A DNA stretch of 26,321 nt from assembly GCA_051747785.1 (NCBI GenBank), contig JBNJGN010000008.1, positions 1 through 26,321 on the forward strand, read 5' to 3'. A program made the translations under genes and the position numbers. This document shows, piece by piece, positions 14,056-21,946 of the stretch. This stretch comes from SKVL01 sp051747785 (GTDB lineage Bacteria > Patescibacteriota > Minisyncoccia > Phycocordibacterales > CSBR16-193). Position 1 is the first letter of the stretch. Every line of letters starts with the position of its first letter. The notes under the pieces were generated by a model that saw only the letters and a program-made list of their open reading frames with translations, ran no database searches and was not told the DNA's origin.

Positions 14056-15585
14056 TTATTCTTTTACGATAGTGAAAGCCGAGAGTATGTCTCCGTCATT
14101 TGGTTTAATGGGAGAATCAAGCATTATTCCACACTCTTGGTCTTCCTTTACAGAGCTTGCCGGGCTCTTTTGTTGTTGCATCTCTCTAACACGTCCCTGT
14201 CCGATCTCTTCGTTGTTCCTTAATATTTTTACACGGTCTCCTTTTGATACTGTACCGGTTTTAACCATTCCTCCCAAGACGTATCCTTTCTTGCTCGAGC
14301 TGAAAAATTTCATAATTTTGAGGGTTCCGTGCTCTTTTTCTGTTTCCTTGAGCTCTCTTGTTCTTTGTAGATAATCTTCTAGCCAGTCGGTTAGTTCGTA
14401 TATTACAGAGAAAAATCTTGCTTCAATATTTAGGTTTTCGCTGACGCGTTTGGCGGCGGGGTTAATTGATGTATTAAAGCCCAGTAGCAGAGTTTCCGGA
14501 TCAATACTGGCATTTTGAACGTCTTTTTCCGTAACTGATCCAGCTTCAGCTGTAATAAAGTAGAAGCACACGTCGGGATTTTTTTGCGTTACTTTATGTA
14601 TTTCTTGTTTTATGGCCTCAACAGAACCGATGGCGTCCGTTTTTAGTATTATAGGGATGTTCCTTATTTCGGAATCCGGTATTTCTACTTCTCCTGTTTC
14701 CTCTTGTTTTTCGCTCAAAAAAGAAAGAGATGATTCTTTGACCTTTTTCTCGGCTTCCTTTTTTGTTTTGACCGTGTAAAAATCACTTCCTACTTTCGGT
14801 TGCTCATTCCATCCGGCGACATATACCGGACTGGAGAAGCTTCTCTCTTCCACGGTGCTTCCGTCGCAGACCTGTATCTGTCGTACCGGTGAAAAAGTAT
14901 TACCTGATACGACAAATTCCCCTGTACGTAAAGTACCGTCTTTTATGATAAGCATAGCTCCTATACCTGTTTGAGGGTTGACCGTTGACTCTAGAACAAA
15001 ACCCTTTGTTTCGTTCTCGGGGTTACCTTTAAGCTCTTCCATTTCAGTTATAAGTAGTATCATATCTAAAAGCTCTGGCACTCCTTCGCCGCTTTTGGCG
15101 GAAATCTCCACGGCCGGTACCTCTCCTTGCCATTCTTCCAGGTAAACTTGGTTTTCCGCTAATGACTGTTTGGTTTTATCTATGTTAGCTTTGGGGGTAT
15201 CTATTTTGTTTATAGCGACAACGAAAGGGGTTTCTGTGGCTTGCAGGTTATCAATAACTTCTTTGGTTTGAGGCATCACTCCGTCTTCGGCGGAAACTAC
15301 CAGTACCACTACATCCGCCGTAGCCGTCCCTCTCTCTCTTAGGGCGGTGAAAGCTTCGTGCCCCGGTGTATCCAGGAAAGTTATACAGGTCTCTTCTCCC
15401 GTCTCTTTGTTTGTGTGAGTTATCTCATAACTTGATAGGCATTGGGTTATGCCACCGGCCTCTTTATCCGTGGTGTTGGTTTTTCTGATATGGTCAAGCA
15501 GGGTTGATTTGCCGTGGTCAACATGTCCCAATACGGCAACTATCGGAGGACGAGAGGTTTCTTTTTTTGAGGTTTCCTTTTTCAT
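14056..15585 (-). CDS. infB: Translation initiation factor IF-2 (short form)
   Basis: GTPase that places initiator tRNA on the 30S subunit. The 509-aa protein begins almost at the G domain: G1 GHVDHGKST (20-28), switch I AGGITQCLSSYEI, G3 DTPGH (72-76), G4 NKID (126-129), G5 SAKSG. Domains II, III and IV follow to the C-terminus. The N-terminal IF2-N domains and long charged linker of E. coli IF-2 (890 aa) are missing; only about 13 residues precede the G domain. Switch I usually reads GGITQHIGAY; here the His is Cys. The start fits the conserved core. It is upstream of rbfA in one operon and downstream of DUF4446 with a structured 104-nt gap. Confidence 0.96.
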   Translation of the reverse strand: MKKETSKKETSRPPIVAVLGHVDHGKSTLLDHIRKTNTTDKEAGGITQCLSSYEITHTNKETGEETCITFLDTPGHEAFTALRERGTATADVVVLVVSAEDGVMPQTKEVIDNLQATETPFVVAINKIDTPKANIDKTKQSLAENQVYLEEWQGEVPAVEISAKSGEGVPELLDMILLITEMEELKGNPENETKGFVLESTVNPQTGIGAMLIIKDGTLRTGEFVVSGNTFSPVRQIQVCDGSTVEERSFSSPVYVAGWNEQPKVGSDFYTVKTKKEAEKKVKESSLSFLSEKQEETGEVEIPDSEIRNIPIILKTDAIGSVEAIKQEIHKVTQKNPDVCFYFITAEAGSVTEKDVQNASIDPETLLLGFNTSINPAAKRVSENLNIEARFFSVIYELTDWLEDYLQRTRELKETEKEHGTLKIMKFFSSSKKGYVLGGMVKTGTVSKGDRVKILRNNEEIGQGRVREMQQQKSPASSVKEDQECGIMLDSPIKPNDGDILSAFTIVKE

Positions 15586-15609
15586 ATATTCTATTGAAAT
15601 TTTCGGTTA

Positions 15610-15680
15610 CTCGGTTTTAATTAAAAAGCGAGCGTTTTCGCTTTTGCATTTACTTCCTTCGCAAAGGAAGGTAAACCGAG
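15610..15680 (-). other. Three-way-junction structure upstream of infB
   Basis: An outer stem CTCGGTTT (15610-15617) with AAACCGAG (15673-15680) encloses two hairpins: AAAAGCGA/TCGCTTTT (15624-15645) and CTTCCTT/AAGGAAG (15653-15670). On the minus strand the first inner hairpin is followed by TTTTTAATT and looks like an intrinsic terminator for DUF4446. The nested arrangement could instead be an attenuator-like leader of infB. Confidence 0.5.
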
Positions 15681-15689
15681 CACAAGAGT

Positions 15690-16196
15690 TTATTCACCTT
15701 TTATCCTCTCTCTTGCTTTATCCAGTGACTGCTTTTCCTCTTCGGATAGGGTATGCTCGGAGGAGAATCCATTAACGGGCTTACCGTAAACACTGACTCT
15801 CTCACGTGAATACAGTGTTGAAATTACCACACCATCACCATCTTCGTCAACGAAGGACGTGGAGAAACTCTGATTTCCGCCACCGCCATTTCCCCTGAAA
15901 GGGTTGAATCGCACGGTTTCCACCCCGCGGACACTTTTTTTTACACGCTTTTCAAGCGAGCTTAATCTTTTGCTAAGTTCTTCCTCTTTCCTCTCTTTTT
16001 CTTTGATCTTTTTGGCGGTAGTTTTTAGGGAATCCTCTATCGTTTTAGCCGACCCACCGCCTAACATTCCACTTATCCTCTGTTTTATTCTGCTGATCTT
16101 CAGGTAAAGAGTTATATTGAATATGAGGCTTAAAATTGCCAGTATTCCAATAGTTAAGATGATATATTCCGTCGGTAAGTTCTCTAATGACCCCAT
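15690..16196 (-). CDS. DUF4446 family membrane protein
   Basis: 168 aa. One transmembrane helix near the N-terminus (about 10-32, YIILTIGILAILSLIFNITL), a charged coiled-coil (50-88), then the DUF4446 core: VRFNPFRGNGGGGNQSFS, FVDEDGDGVVISTLYSRE, VYGKPVNGFSSEHTLSEEE. The family has no known biochemical function. It lies upstream of infB on the same strand and is divergent from the cysteine desulfurase, with 72 nt between start codons. No Shine-Dalgarno is visible. Confidence 0.85.
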   Translation of the reverse strand: MGSLENLPTEYIILTIGILAILSLIFNITLYLKISRIKQRISGMLGGGSAKTIEDSLKTTAKKIKEKERKEEELSKRLSSLEKRVKKSVRGVETVRFNPFRGNGGGGNQSFSTSFVDEDGDGVVISTLYSRERVSVYGKPVNGFSSEHTLSEEEKQSLDKARERIKGE

Positions 16197-16211
16197 ATTT
16201 GTTCAGTTCTC

Positions 16212-16240
16212 TTGAGAATTAAGTATTAACAACGTATGAT
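16212..16240 (+). promoter_or_regulatory. Promoter of the cysteine desulfurase
   Basis: TTGAGA (16212-16217), 17-nt spacer, TATGAT (16235-16240): five of six matches in each box. The predicted start at about 16247 lies downstream of the in-frame ATG at 16236, so that ATG cannot be used from this promoter. Confidence 0.65.
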
Positions 16241-16268
16241 TATATACGAAAGTATATTAAAGAGCAAA

Positions 16269-17435
16269 ATGTTTTCCACTTTATTAAAAGGGCAAAGAAA
16301 GCGAATATTTATGGATTATGCTTCCACTACTCCTGTGGATGAGAGAGTCTCTAAGGCGATGAGAGATATTGAACCCTTTTTTGCTAACCCATCGGCCGTT
16401 TACAAAGAAGGTGTGGAGGCACGGCGTCTTCTGAATGACTCCCGAGAGAAGATCGCCACTATTTTAGAGTGTAAACCTAGAGAGGTTACTTTTACAGGAA
16501 GTGGGACAGAGTCTTGTAATCTGGCTATTCGCGGAAGGATAGATGATCCGGCAAATAGTCATATTGTAACGACTGCTATTGAACACCCCGCTGTTTTGGA
16601 GAGTTGCAAGGCACTGGAGAGAATGGGTGCTTCCGTTACTTACGTCGGAGTTGACGAGAGGGGCAAAGTGGACAGTCAAGAGGTTCTTAATGCTATTCGT
16701 CCGGAAACAAAAATGGTTTCCGTTATGTACGTTAATAATGAAATAGGGACTGTACAGCCCATAAGGGATATAGGTAATGGTATAGAGAAGATAGAGCGAG
16801 AGAGGGGTTATCCCATATATTTTCATTCCGATGCCAGTCAGGCACCATGTTATTTGCCGATAAGGCCTGAAGGGCTTAAGGTAGACGCTCTAACCTTAGA
16901 CGGTTCAAAGATATACGGTCCCAAGGGAGTAGGAATTCTGTTCTCTCGTGCAGGATTTGAACTGAAACCTGTTATTTATGGAGGAGGGCAGGAGTTCGGT
17001 GTAAGGTCGGGAACGGAGAGCAATGTTTCAGCTTGCGCCATGGCTGAGGCTCTGAAGATAGCTACGGAGAGTATGCCCTCAGAGAGGGAAAGGGTTGGGG
17101 ATCTTAAAGACAGGTTAATAGAGGATATTACCACGAGTATTCCTCACTCTTCTGTTAACGGAGATCCAAAAGAAGGCGTTGCTCATATTGTTAATATATG
17201 TGTTCCGGATTCGGAGAGCGAGTTTTTGGTTTTGAGAATGGACGCTCTGGGAGTTGCCTGTTCTTCCTCCAGTGCTTGTAGTGCCAAGAATAAAGGCGGT
17301 TACTCTCATGTTCTGGAAGCTTTGGGAAAAAGGGAGTGCAATTCCTCTTCTGTTAGATTCTCTTTAGGCAGGTATAGCGTTGAGTCTGATATATCCGGAG
17401 TTTCTCAAGCACTTAAAAAAGCCCTTGATCTCTAG
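16269..17435 (+). CDS. Cysteine desulfurase (NifS/IscS family)
   Basis: PLP enzyme that takes sulfur from cysteine for Fe-S clusters or tRNA thiolation, 388 aa from this start. Seen: MDYASTTPVDERV near the N-terminus, the PLP region HSDASQAPCYLP, PLP lysine K214 in DGSKIYGPKG, GGGQEFGVRSGTE, and the catalytic Cys C337 in SSSSACSAKNKG. The ATG at 16269 (MFSTLLKGQRKRIF) was chosen because the earlier ATG at 16236 overlaps the predicted -10; a still later ATG at 16311 would leave almost nothing before the core. The short loop around C337 fits IscS/NifS better than SufS. No iscU or thiolase neighbour is present. The stop codon sits inside a hairpin. Confidence 0.93.
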   Translation: MFSTLLKGQRKRIFMDYASTTPVDERVSKAMRDIEPFFANPSAVYKEGVEARRLLNDSREKIATILECKPREVTFTGSGTESCNLAIRGRIDDPANSHIVTTAIEHPAVLESCKALERMGASVTYVGVDERGKVDSQEVLNAIRPETKMVSVMYVNNEIGTVQPIRDIGNGIEKIERERGYPIYFHSDASQAPCYLPIRPEGLKVDALTLDGSKIYGPKGVGILFSRAGFELKPVIYGGGQEFGVRSGTESNVSACAMAEALKIATESMPSERERVGDLKDRLIEDITTSIPHSSVNGDPKEGVAHIVNICVPDSESEFLVLRMDALGVACSSSSACSAKNKGGYSHVLEALGKRECNSSSVRFSLGRYSVESDISGVSQALKKALDL

Positions 17436-17439
17436 GGCT
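17420..17439 (+). terminator. Hairpin overlapping the desulfurase stop codon
   Basis: AGCCCT/AGGGCT with an 8-nt loop that contains the end of the gene; followed by GTGTTT. Short stem and imperfect tail make it a moderate terminator. Confidence 0.5.
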
Positions 17440-17477
17440 GTGTTTGCACCTCTCCTCTTTTTCTTTTAATATTAAGG

Positions 17478-17483
17478 TATAAG
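17478..17483 (+). promoter_or_regulatory. -10 box of the HtrA-like gene (leaderless)
   Basis: TATAAG ends 8 nt before the ATG at 17492. No clear -35. Confidence 0.4.
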
Positions 17484-17491
17484 TTTTGTTC

Positions 17492-18367
17492 ATGGAAGAT
17501 TTAAACCAAAGACAGCTTGTCCTACTTGTTATATTGGTAAGTTTTGTTACCTCTATAGCTACCGGTATTATTACCGCCTCTCTGATGGACCATGCACCTC
17601 CCGCTGTAACTCGCGGTGTAGATAGAGTGGTTGAGAGAACAGTGGAGTATGTTTCTCCGACGGAGGTGGAGAAAACTGAGGTTACGGAAGTAAAAGAGAT
17701 CGTTGAAGAGAGGGTTATAGATAGAGGTGATGACATTATAATTGATGTTAATGAACAGATCGCACCGCAGAGCTTTTTGGTGTTGGATGGCCGGGGTGGA
17801 TTTGTAAGTAGAGGAATGTTTCTTAAGGATAAAAGTATAGCCGTTTTGCCCTTCTCTGCGAGTGAAGGAGAAGAGCTAATTTTGGATACTCAGAATGAAG
17901 AGGAGCAAAAAGTAAAAGAAGAACAGACCGAAGAAGACGAAGAAGACGCCGAAGATGTGGAGAAAGTTGAAGATGGAAGTATTACAGCGGAAGTGGTCTT
18001 TTCTTCGGACCTGGGTTTTTCTGTTGCTAGTACTACTAAAAATGAGTTTCCTTCTTCCTTTGATAAATCTAATATGACACCTCACAGAGGTGCCACTGTT
18101 ATCCATATAGGAGGAGGCAGTAGAGATGAGCTTTATGTCGGAAGAGTTGCCTGGTTTGAAAAAGATGAAGAAGATGATAATATTTTAGCCTTGGGTGTTG
18201 ACGGTATAGATAAACTCCAACCTGGAGCAATCCTGGCCAATCTAAGCGGAGAGATTTGGGGATTTCAGACGGGTGGTGTTGCCGGAGAGTATACCCCCTT
18301 ATCTGTTATAGAAGCTACAGTATCTGAATACTTGGAAGACTCGGAGGGAGAAGCCGGAGAGGAGTAG
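17492..18367 (+). CDS. Membrane-anchored protein, degenerate HtrA/trypsin-like
   Basis: 291 aa. An N-terminal helix (about 8-30, LVLLVILVSFVTSIATGIIT) anchors it as a signal-anchor protein. Then comes a Val/Glu-rich stalk (41-75), a globular part, a strongly acidic stretch around 130-155, and a C-terminal part ending GAILANLSGEIWGFQTG...YTPLSVIEA. That last segment resembles the strand after the catalytic Ser in HtrA-type proteases (GNSGGPLVNLxGEVVGI), but GNSGG is absent, and no His/Asp pair is evident, so I infer an inactive relative. CPR genomes often carry such TM-anchored trypsin-like proteins (recalled). The start is the ATG at 17492; an in-frame TTG two codons earlier is less likely. 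clpB follows from its own promoter. Confidence 0.6.
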   Translation: MEDLNQRQLVLLVILVSFVTSIATGIITASLMDHAPPAVTRGVDRVVERTVEYVSPTEVEKTEVTEVKEIVEERVIDRGDDIIIDVNEQIAPQSFLVLDGRGGFVSRGMFLKDKSIAVLPFSASEGEELILDTQNEEEQKVKEEQTEEDEEDAEDVEKVEDGSITAEVVFSSDLGFSVASTTKNEFPSSFDKSNMTPHRGATVIHIGGGSRDELYVGRVAWFEKDEEDDNILALGVDGIDKLQPGAILANLSGEIWGFQTGGVAGEYTPLSVIEATVSEYLEDSEGEAGEE

Positions 18368-18369
18368 TT

Positions 18370-18398
18370 TTGACTTAATTAGATATGTATAGTATTAT
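18370..18398 (+). promoter_or_regulatory. Promoter of clpB
   Basis: TTGACT (18370-18375), 17-nt spacer, TATTAT (18393-18398). It begins 3 nt after the previous stop codon and gives a leader of about 14 nt. This is the best consensus promoter in the window. No CIRCE-type inverted repeat is seen. Confidence 0.7.
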
Positions 18399-18418
18399 TT
18401 TATACCAACTTATTACAT

Positions 18419-21130
18419 ATGCCACCATTCAATCAATTTACAACAAAAGCAAAAGAGGCCATTAGGAAGGCGCATGAGATGGCTATTGAGCGAGGACAGA
18501 ACCACGTTAATCCGATGCATCTTTTGGCTGCTTTGGTCTCTCAAGAAGAAAGCGTTATAATCTCTGTTTTGGACAGACTGGAGGTAGACCATTTGGCTCT
18601 GATAGATACGATCATGGAAGTACTTGAATCTCCCAATGCGGGAACCACTCTGTCTTCTTCTTATCAGATATACTTAACTCCTGAGCTTGCTCAAGCCATA
18701 GATCAATCATCCAAGATAGCCAATGATATGGGGGATGAGTATGTCTCAACCGAACATCTTTTTATGGCAGTGGTTGATAGTTCTACCACCACAAGAGAAG
18801 TAATGTCACGCTTTAGAGTAGATAAAGATTCCATTATGAAAGTTTTGGAGAAGGTTCGTGAGGCCGGTGAGATGGAGGCGCAGGAGCCTAAACAGTACCG
18901 TTCTTTGGCAAAGTATACTCGTAACTTAACGAAACTGGCTTCAGAGTACAAACTTGACCCTGTGATCGGGAGGGATGATGAGATATCCAGAGTGGTTCAG
19001 ATACTCTCAAGAAGAACAAAGAATAACCCTATTTTGATAGGTGAAGCCGGCGTTGGAAAGACCGCTGTAGCTGAAGGTTTGGCCGCCAAAATAGCTGCCG
19101 GTAATGCCCCTGAATCACTTAAGGATAAAGAGATAGTTTCTCTTGATATGGGAACACTGATTGCCGGTACTAAGTATAGGGGTGAATTTGAAGAGCGTCT
19201 GAAGAATATAATCAAGGAGATAGAAAAATCGGAAGGAAAGACGGTGCTTTTCATTGACGAGATACATACACTTGTCGGGGCCGGAGCGGCTGAAGGTTCG
19301 GTTGATGCTTCCAATATGCTTAAACCGGCCCTTGCCAGAGGAGATCTTCGCGCCATAGGGGCGACCACTTTCAAAGAGTATCAAAAACATATTGAAAAAG
19401 ATCCCGCGCTAAGCAGACGCTTCCAGCCGGTTCATGTGCAAGAGCCGTGCATTGACGATGCTGTAAACATTCTGAGGGGGCTTAAGGAGAAGTACGAGCT
19501 ATACCACGGTGTTCGTATAACCGATGATGCTATAGTGGCTGCCGTTTCTCTCTCTAGCCGTTATATCACGGATAGGTTTTTGCCGGATAAGGCTGTAGAC
19601 CTTATAGATGAGTCGGCTTCTTTTCTTAAGATCTCCTTGGAAAATATGCCCCCAATACTGGAAGAGACCTATTCTAAAATAAGGAAGCTTGAGGTGGAAA
19701 GAGAGGCTCTGAATATAGAGATGGATGAAGGTAAAAAGAAAGGCAGAGATGATAAAAATCAAAAGCGTATAAAGGAAATAGATAAAGAGATCGCAGACTT
19801 GAAAGAAAAGATATATGACATAGATCTCCGTTGGAAGAATGAAAAAGAGACTGTCTCCAGAATAAAAGAAATAAAACAAGAGCTAGAAAAGCTGCGACTT
19901 GATGCTGAGTCAGCTGAAGCACAGCTAGATCTTTCTCAGGCTGCTGAAATAAGATATGGCAGTATACCTGAACTGGAGAAAGAGCTGAAAGAAAAGACCA
20001 AAAAATTAAAGAAATTACAGAGATCAAGGCGTATTCTTAAAGAGGAAATAACAGAGTCTGATATTGCTGATGTGGTTTCCCGTTGGACGGGAATTCCGGT
20101 TTCAAGAATGCTTGAAGAGGAAGCTGAAAAATTGGGCAGAATGGAAGAGGAGCTTAAGAAGCGTGTGATCGGACAGGAAGAAGCTGTGACTAAAATAGCT
20201 GATACTGTTAAGCGATCTCGTGCCGGTGTTTCTGATCCGAATCGTCCGATAGGATCTTTTATCTTTTTGGGTCCGACCGGAGTCGGTAAAACCGAGCTTA
20301 CTAAGGCACTTGCTGAGTTTCTCTTTGATGATGAAAAGGCTCTGATAAGAATGGATATGTCTGAGTACATGGAAAAACACTCAGTTTCCAAGCTCATAGG
20401 TTCACCTCCGGGCTATGTAGGTCATGATGAAGGAGGAGGATTTACGGAGACGGTCCGACACCGACCTTATTCGGTCATTCTGCTTGATGAGATAGAAAAA
20501 GCTCACCCGGAGGTCTTTAATATACTGTTGCAAGTGCTTGATAATGGTCAACTTAAAGATGCTAAGGGAAGGGTGGTCAATTTCACTAACTCTATTATAG
20601 TTATGACCTCTAACGTGGGAGCTCAGCATATTGATGCTATGCAAAAGCTTGGTTTCACTGAAGGAATTGAAGATGACTATAATTCAGTTAAAGGTAAGGT
20701 TATGGAAAGCTTGAAGGATTTCTTCCGTCCCGAATTCTTGAACCGTCTTGATGACATTGTTCTCTTTGATACGTTGAGCAAGAAGGCGGTCAGAGACATA
20801 GTTAATATACAGATAGGAGAGGTTAAAGAGAGGCTAAAGCAGAAAGATATAGAGCTCAATATTTCATCCGGGGTAATAGACCATCTTGCCAAGGAGGGAT
20901 ATAATCCGCAGTACGGAGCCAGACCTATAAAACGCCTCATACAGATCAAGATAATGACACCAATAGCTTCTATGATGATCTCCAAGAGAATAATGAAAGG
21001 TGGCTGTGTGTCAGTTAAGATGAAGAAAAATGGTGAGCTTGGCTTTGATGTCAAAAAAGGAAGAAAGGGAAGCTTAATGAGAGACCGTCCGGTTAAGTTT
21101 GATGATTCCAAAGTGGAACTTATCTCTTAA
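18419..21130 (+). CDS. clpB: ClpB/ClpC-type AAA+ unfoldase
   Basis: Two-ring ATPase that threads aggregated or tagged proteins, 903 aa (E. coli ClpB 857). N-domain 1-150; AAA-1 Walker A GEAGVGKT (208-215) and Walker B D280-E281; a long coiled middle domain (about 410-545) with the ClpB-type motif YGSIPELEKEL; AAA-2 Walker A GPTGVGKTE (618-626); C-terminal YGARPIKRLIQ. AAA-2 also has LGF (744-746) in an insertion after TSNVGA, where ClpC/ClpA carry the ClpP-docking tripeptide and ClpB has none. The protein therefore mixes a ClpB middle domain with a ClpC-like docking loop; clpB is the best single name, but ClpC function is possible. There is no clpP in the window. It starts 14 nt after the predicted transcription start, without SD. 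Confidence 0.9.
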   Translation: MPPFNQFTTKAKEAIRKAHEMAIERGQNHVNPMHLLAALVSQEESVIISVLDRLEVDHLALIDTIMEVLESPNAGTTLSSSYQIYLTPELAQAIDQSSKIANDMGDEYVSTEHLFMAVVDSSTTTREVMSRFRVDKDSIMKVLEKVREAGEMEAQEPKQYRSLAKYTRNLTKLASEYKLDPVIGRDDEISRVVQILSRRTKNNPILIGEAGVGKTAVAEGLAAKIAAGNAPESLKDKEIVSLDMGTLIAGTKYRGEFEERLKNIIKEIEKSEGKTVLFIDEIHTLVGAGAAEGSVDASNMLKPALARGDLRAIGATTFKEYQKHIEKDPALSRRFQPVHVQEPCIDDAVNILRGLKEKYELYHGVRITDDAIVAAVSLSSRYITDRFLPDKAVDLIDESASFLKISLENMPPILEETYSKIRKLEVEREALNIEMDEGKKKGRDDKNQKRIKEIDKEIADLKEKIYDIDLRWKNEKETVSRIKEIKQELEKLRLDAESAEAQLDLSQAAEIRYGSIPELEKELKEKTKKLKKLQRSRRILKEEITESDIADVVSRWTGIPVSRMLEEEAEKLGRMEEELKKRVIGQEEAVTKIADTVKRSRAGVSDPNRPIGSFIFLGPTGVGKTELTKALAEFLFDDEKALIRMDMSEYMEKHSVSKLIGSPPGYVGHDEGGGFTETVRHRPYSVILLDEIEKAHPEVFNILLQVLDNGQLKDAKGRVVNFTNSIIVMTSNVGAQHIDAMQKLGFTEGIEDDYNSVKGKVMESLKDFFRPEFLNRLDDIVLFDTLSKKAVRDIVNIQIGEVKERLKQKDIELNISSGVIDHLAKEGYNPQYGARPIKRLIQIKIMTPIASMMISKRIMKGGCVSVKMKKNGELGFDVKKGRKGSLMRDRPVKFDDSKVELIS

Positions 21131-21156
21131 CAGATCGGATATAAGTATGTTATATT
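21127..21156 (+). promoter_or_regulatory. Promoter of tRNA-Tyr
   Basis: TTAACA (21127-21132), 18-nt spacer, TATATT (21151-21156). The -35 overlaps the clpB stop codon. The tRNA starts 22 nt after the -10. Confidence 0.5.
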
Positions 21157-21178
21157 TTCATAGTGAAAGTATAACAAT

Positions 21179-21265
21179 GCGTCGGTGGCAGAGCGGTCAA
21201 TTGCAGCGGACTGTAAATCCGCCGTCCTCAGGACTACGTAGGTTCGAATCCTACCCGGCGCACCA
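21179..21265 (+). tRNA. tRNA-Tyr(GTA), CCA encoded
   Basis: Acceptor GCGTCGG/CCGGCGC (one G-T pair), anticodon stem GCGGA/TCCGC with loop CTGTAAA (GTA), long variable arm (class II), T-loop TTCGAAT. It ends with an encoded CCA, unlike the other five intact tRNAs in the window. Confidence 0.95.
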
Positions 21266-21267
21266 AT

Positions 21268-21293
21268 AAAAACACCCGTAAGGGTGTTTTTTT
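21268..21293 (+). terminator. Terminator of tRNA-Tyr
   Basis: AAAAACACCC, loop GTAA, GGGTGTTTTT plus further T: a 10-bp stem starting 2 nt after the tRNA. Confidence 0.9.
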
Positions 21294-21295
21294 GA

Positions 21296-21364
21296 TGCTC
21301 TGTTCTTGAAATAGCGCGAACCCTTTCTTGCCTACGGTGGCGGTGAAAGGGTTCGCACAGAGCA
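21296..21364. repeat. Composite long hairpin after tRNA-Tyr
   Basis: Outer stem TGCTCTGT (21296-21303) with ACAGAGCA (21357-21364); inner 12-bp perfect stem GCGAACCCTTTC (21316-21327) with GAAAGGGTTCGC (21345-21356); a 12-nt bulge on the 5' side and a 17-nt loop. No gene is visible in 21294-21527; minus-strand frames here are antisense to the tRNA and the hairpin. Confidence 0.5.
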
Positions 21365-21442
21365 CTAAGAATAACGCTCCAGAGGGTCTGTTCGCTCCGG
21401 AGAAAGAGATCCAATTTTTCTTCATTAAAGTTTCGGGTTTTA

Positions 21443-21471
21443 TTTACCTTTTTTCGTTTTATCTGTATTAT
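21443..21471 (+). promoter_or_regulatory. Promoter of the micro-protein pair
   Basis: TTTACC (21443-21448), 17-nt spacer, TATTAT (21466-21471); leader of about 50 nt to the ATG at 21528. Confidence 0.45.
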
Positions 21472-21527
21472 GCCAAAAGAGTGTTCTGTACCTTGAGTTA
21501 TTCAAAGGCTTAAAAGAAGGGGGCGTT

Positions 21528-21632
21528 ATGAAAATCTCTCTATTTCTGTCAATCGTTGTATCTGTTCTTCTGACAATCGTTATTATCACTTTAATTTTTA
21601 ATAAGGGTTATCAGATCATAGGAAATATATGA
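21528..21632 (+). CDS. 34-aa hydrophobic single-helix peptide
   Basis: MKISLFLSIVVSVLLTIVII... is a 34-residue peptide, almost entirely one transmembrane helix (about 4-24) with a short polar tail (NKGYQIIGNI). AGAAGGGGG ends 4 nt upstream and acts as Shine-Dalgarno, and a plausible promoter precedes it. The zinc-ribbon gene starts 40 nt downstream with its own strong SD, and both precede one terminator. The form resembles small membrane regulators or type I toxins, but no family is recognised and no antisense RNA is evident. Confidence 0.5.
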   Translation: MKISLFLSIVVSVLLTIVIITLIFNKGYQIIGNI

Positions 21633-21672
21633 TCTATTTGCTGTAACTACTTTTTAAAAGGAGGTTAACGTG

Positions 21673-21861
21673 ATGGCGCACGTGCTCTTCTGTCCGATTT
21701 GTGAAAAAGATATGTTGCACACCTCTTCTTTAAGGTGTTTAGAATGTGTTGCTCGTCAAGAGAGAAAAGATGAAGAGCTGTTCAAGGAACTCAGTATTGA
21801 TGAAAAGATACTATTTCTATATAGAAGAGTTAAGGAACTTGAGCGTCGGCAATCGCAATAG
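21673..21861 (+). CDS. Small zinc-ribbon-like protein (62 aa)
   Basis: MAHVLFCPICEKDMLHTSSL, then RCLEC: two CxxC pairs (C7/C10 and C22/C25) form a probable zinc knuckle. A charged helix follows, with SIDEKILFLYRRVKELERR to the end, probably coiled coil. AAAAGGAGG (21656-21664) is a strong Shine-Dalgarno. I chose the ATG at 21673 (8-nt spacing); the preceding GTG at 21670 is also possible. Function unknown; such proteins often bind nucleic acid or a partner protein. It shares an operon with the 34-aa peptide, and a terminator follows at 21918. Confidence 0.65.
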   Translation: MAHVLFCPICEKDMLHTSSLRCLECVARQERKDEELFKELSIDEKILFLYRRVKELERRQSQ

Positions 21862-21917
21862 TTTTATGGCCAGAACGAAAAGAGCAACCTTTGAATATGA
21901 ACAAGCTGTATTCTTAC

Positions 21918-21946
21918 AAAGACGCCGATTGTATCGGCGTCTTTTT
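21918..21946 (+). terminator. Rho-independent terminator after the micro-protein pair
   Basis: AAAGACGCCGA, loop TTGTA, TCGGCGTCTTT plus TT: an 11-bp stem. It lies inside a short open frame (21866-21964), which argues against that frame being a gene. Confidence 0.9.

Noticed and set aside
21234..21425. Minus-strand frames ending in VGFEPT-type sequence near tRNA-Tyr (also 24110-24370 near tRNA-Trp)
   Set aside because: This is the well-known false protein produced by the antisense of a tRNA T-arm, extended through hairpins.
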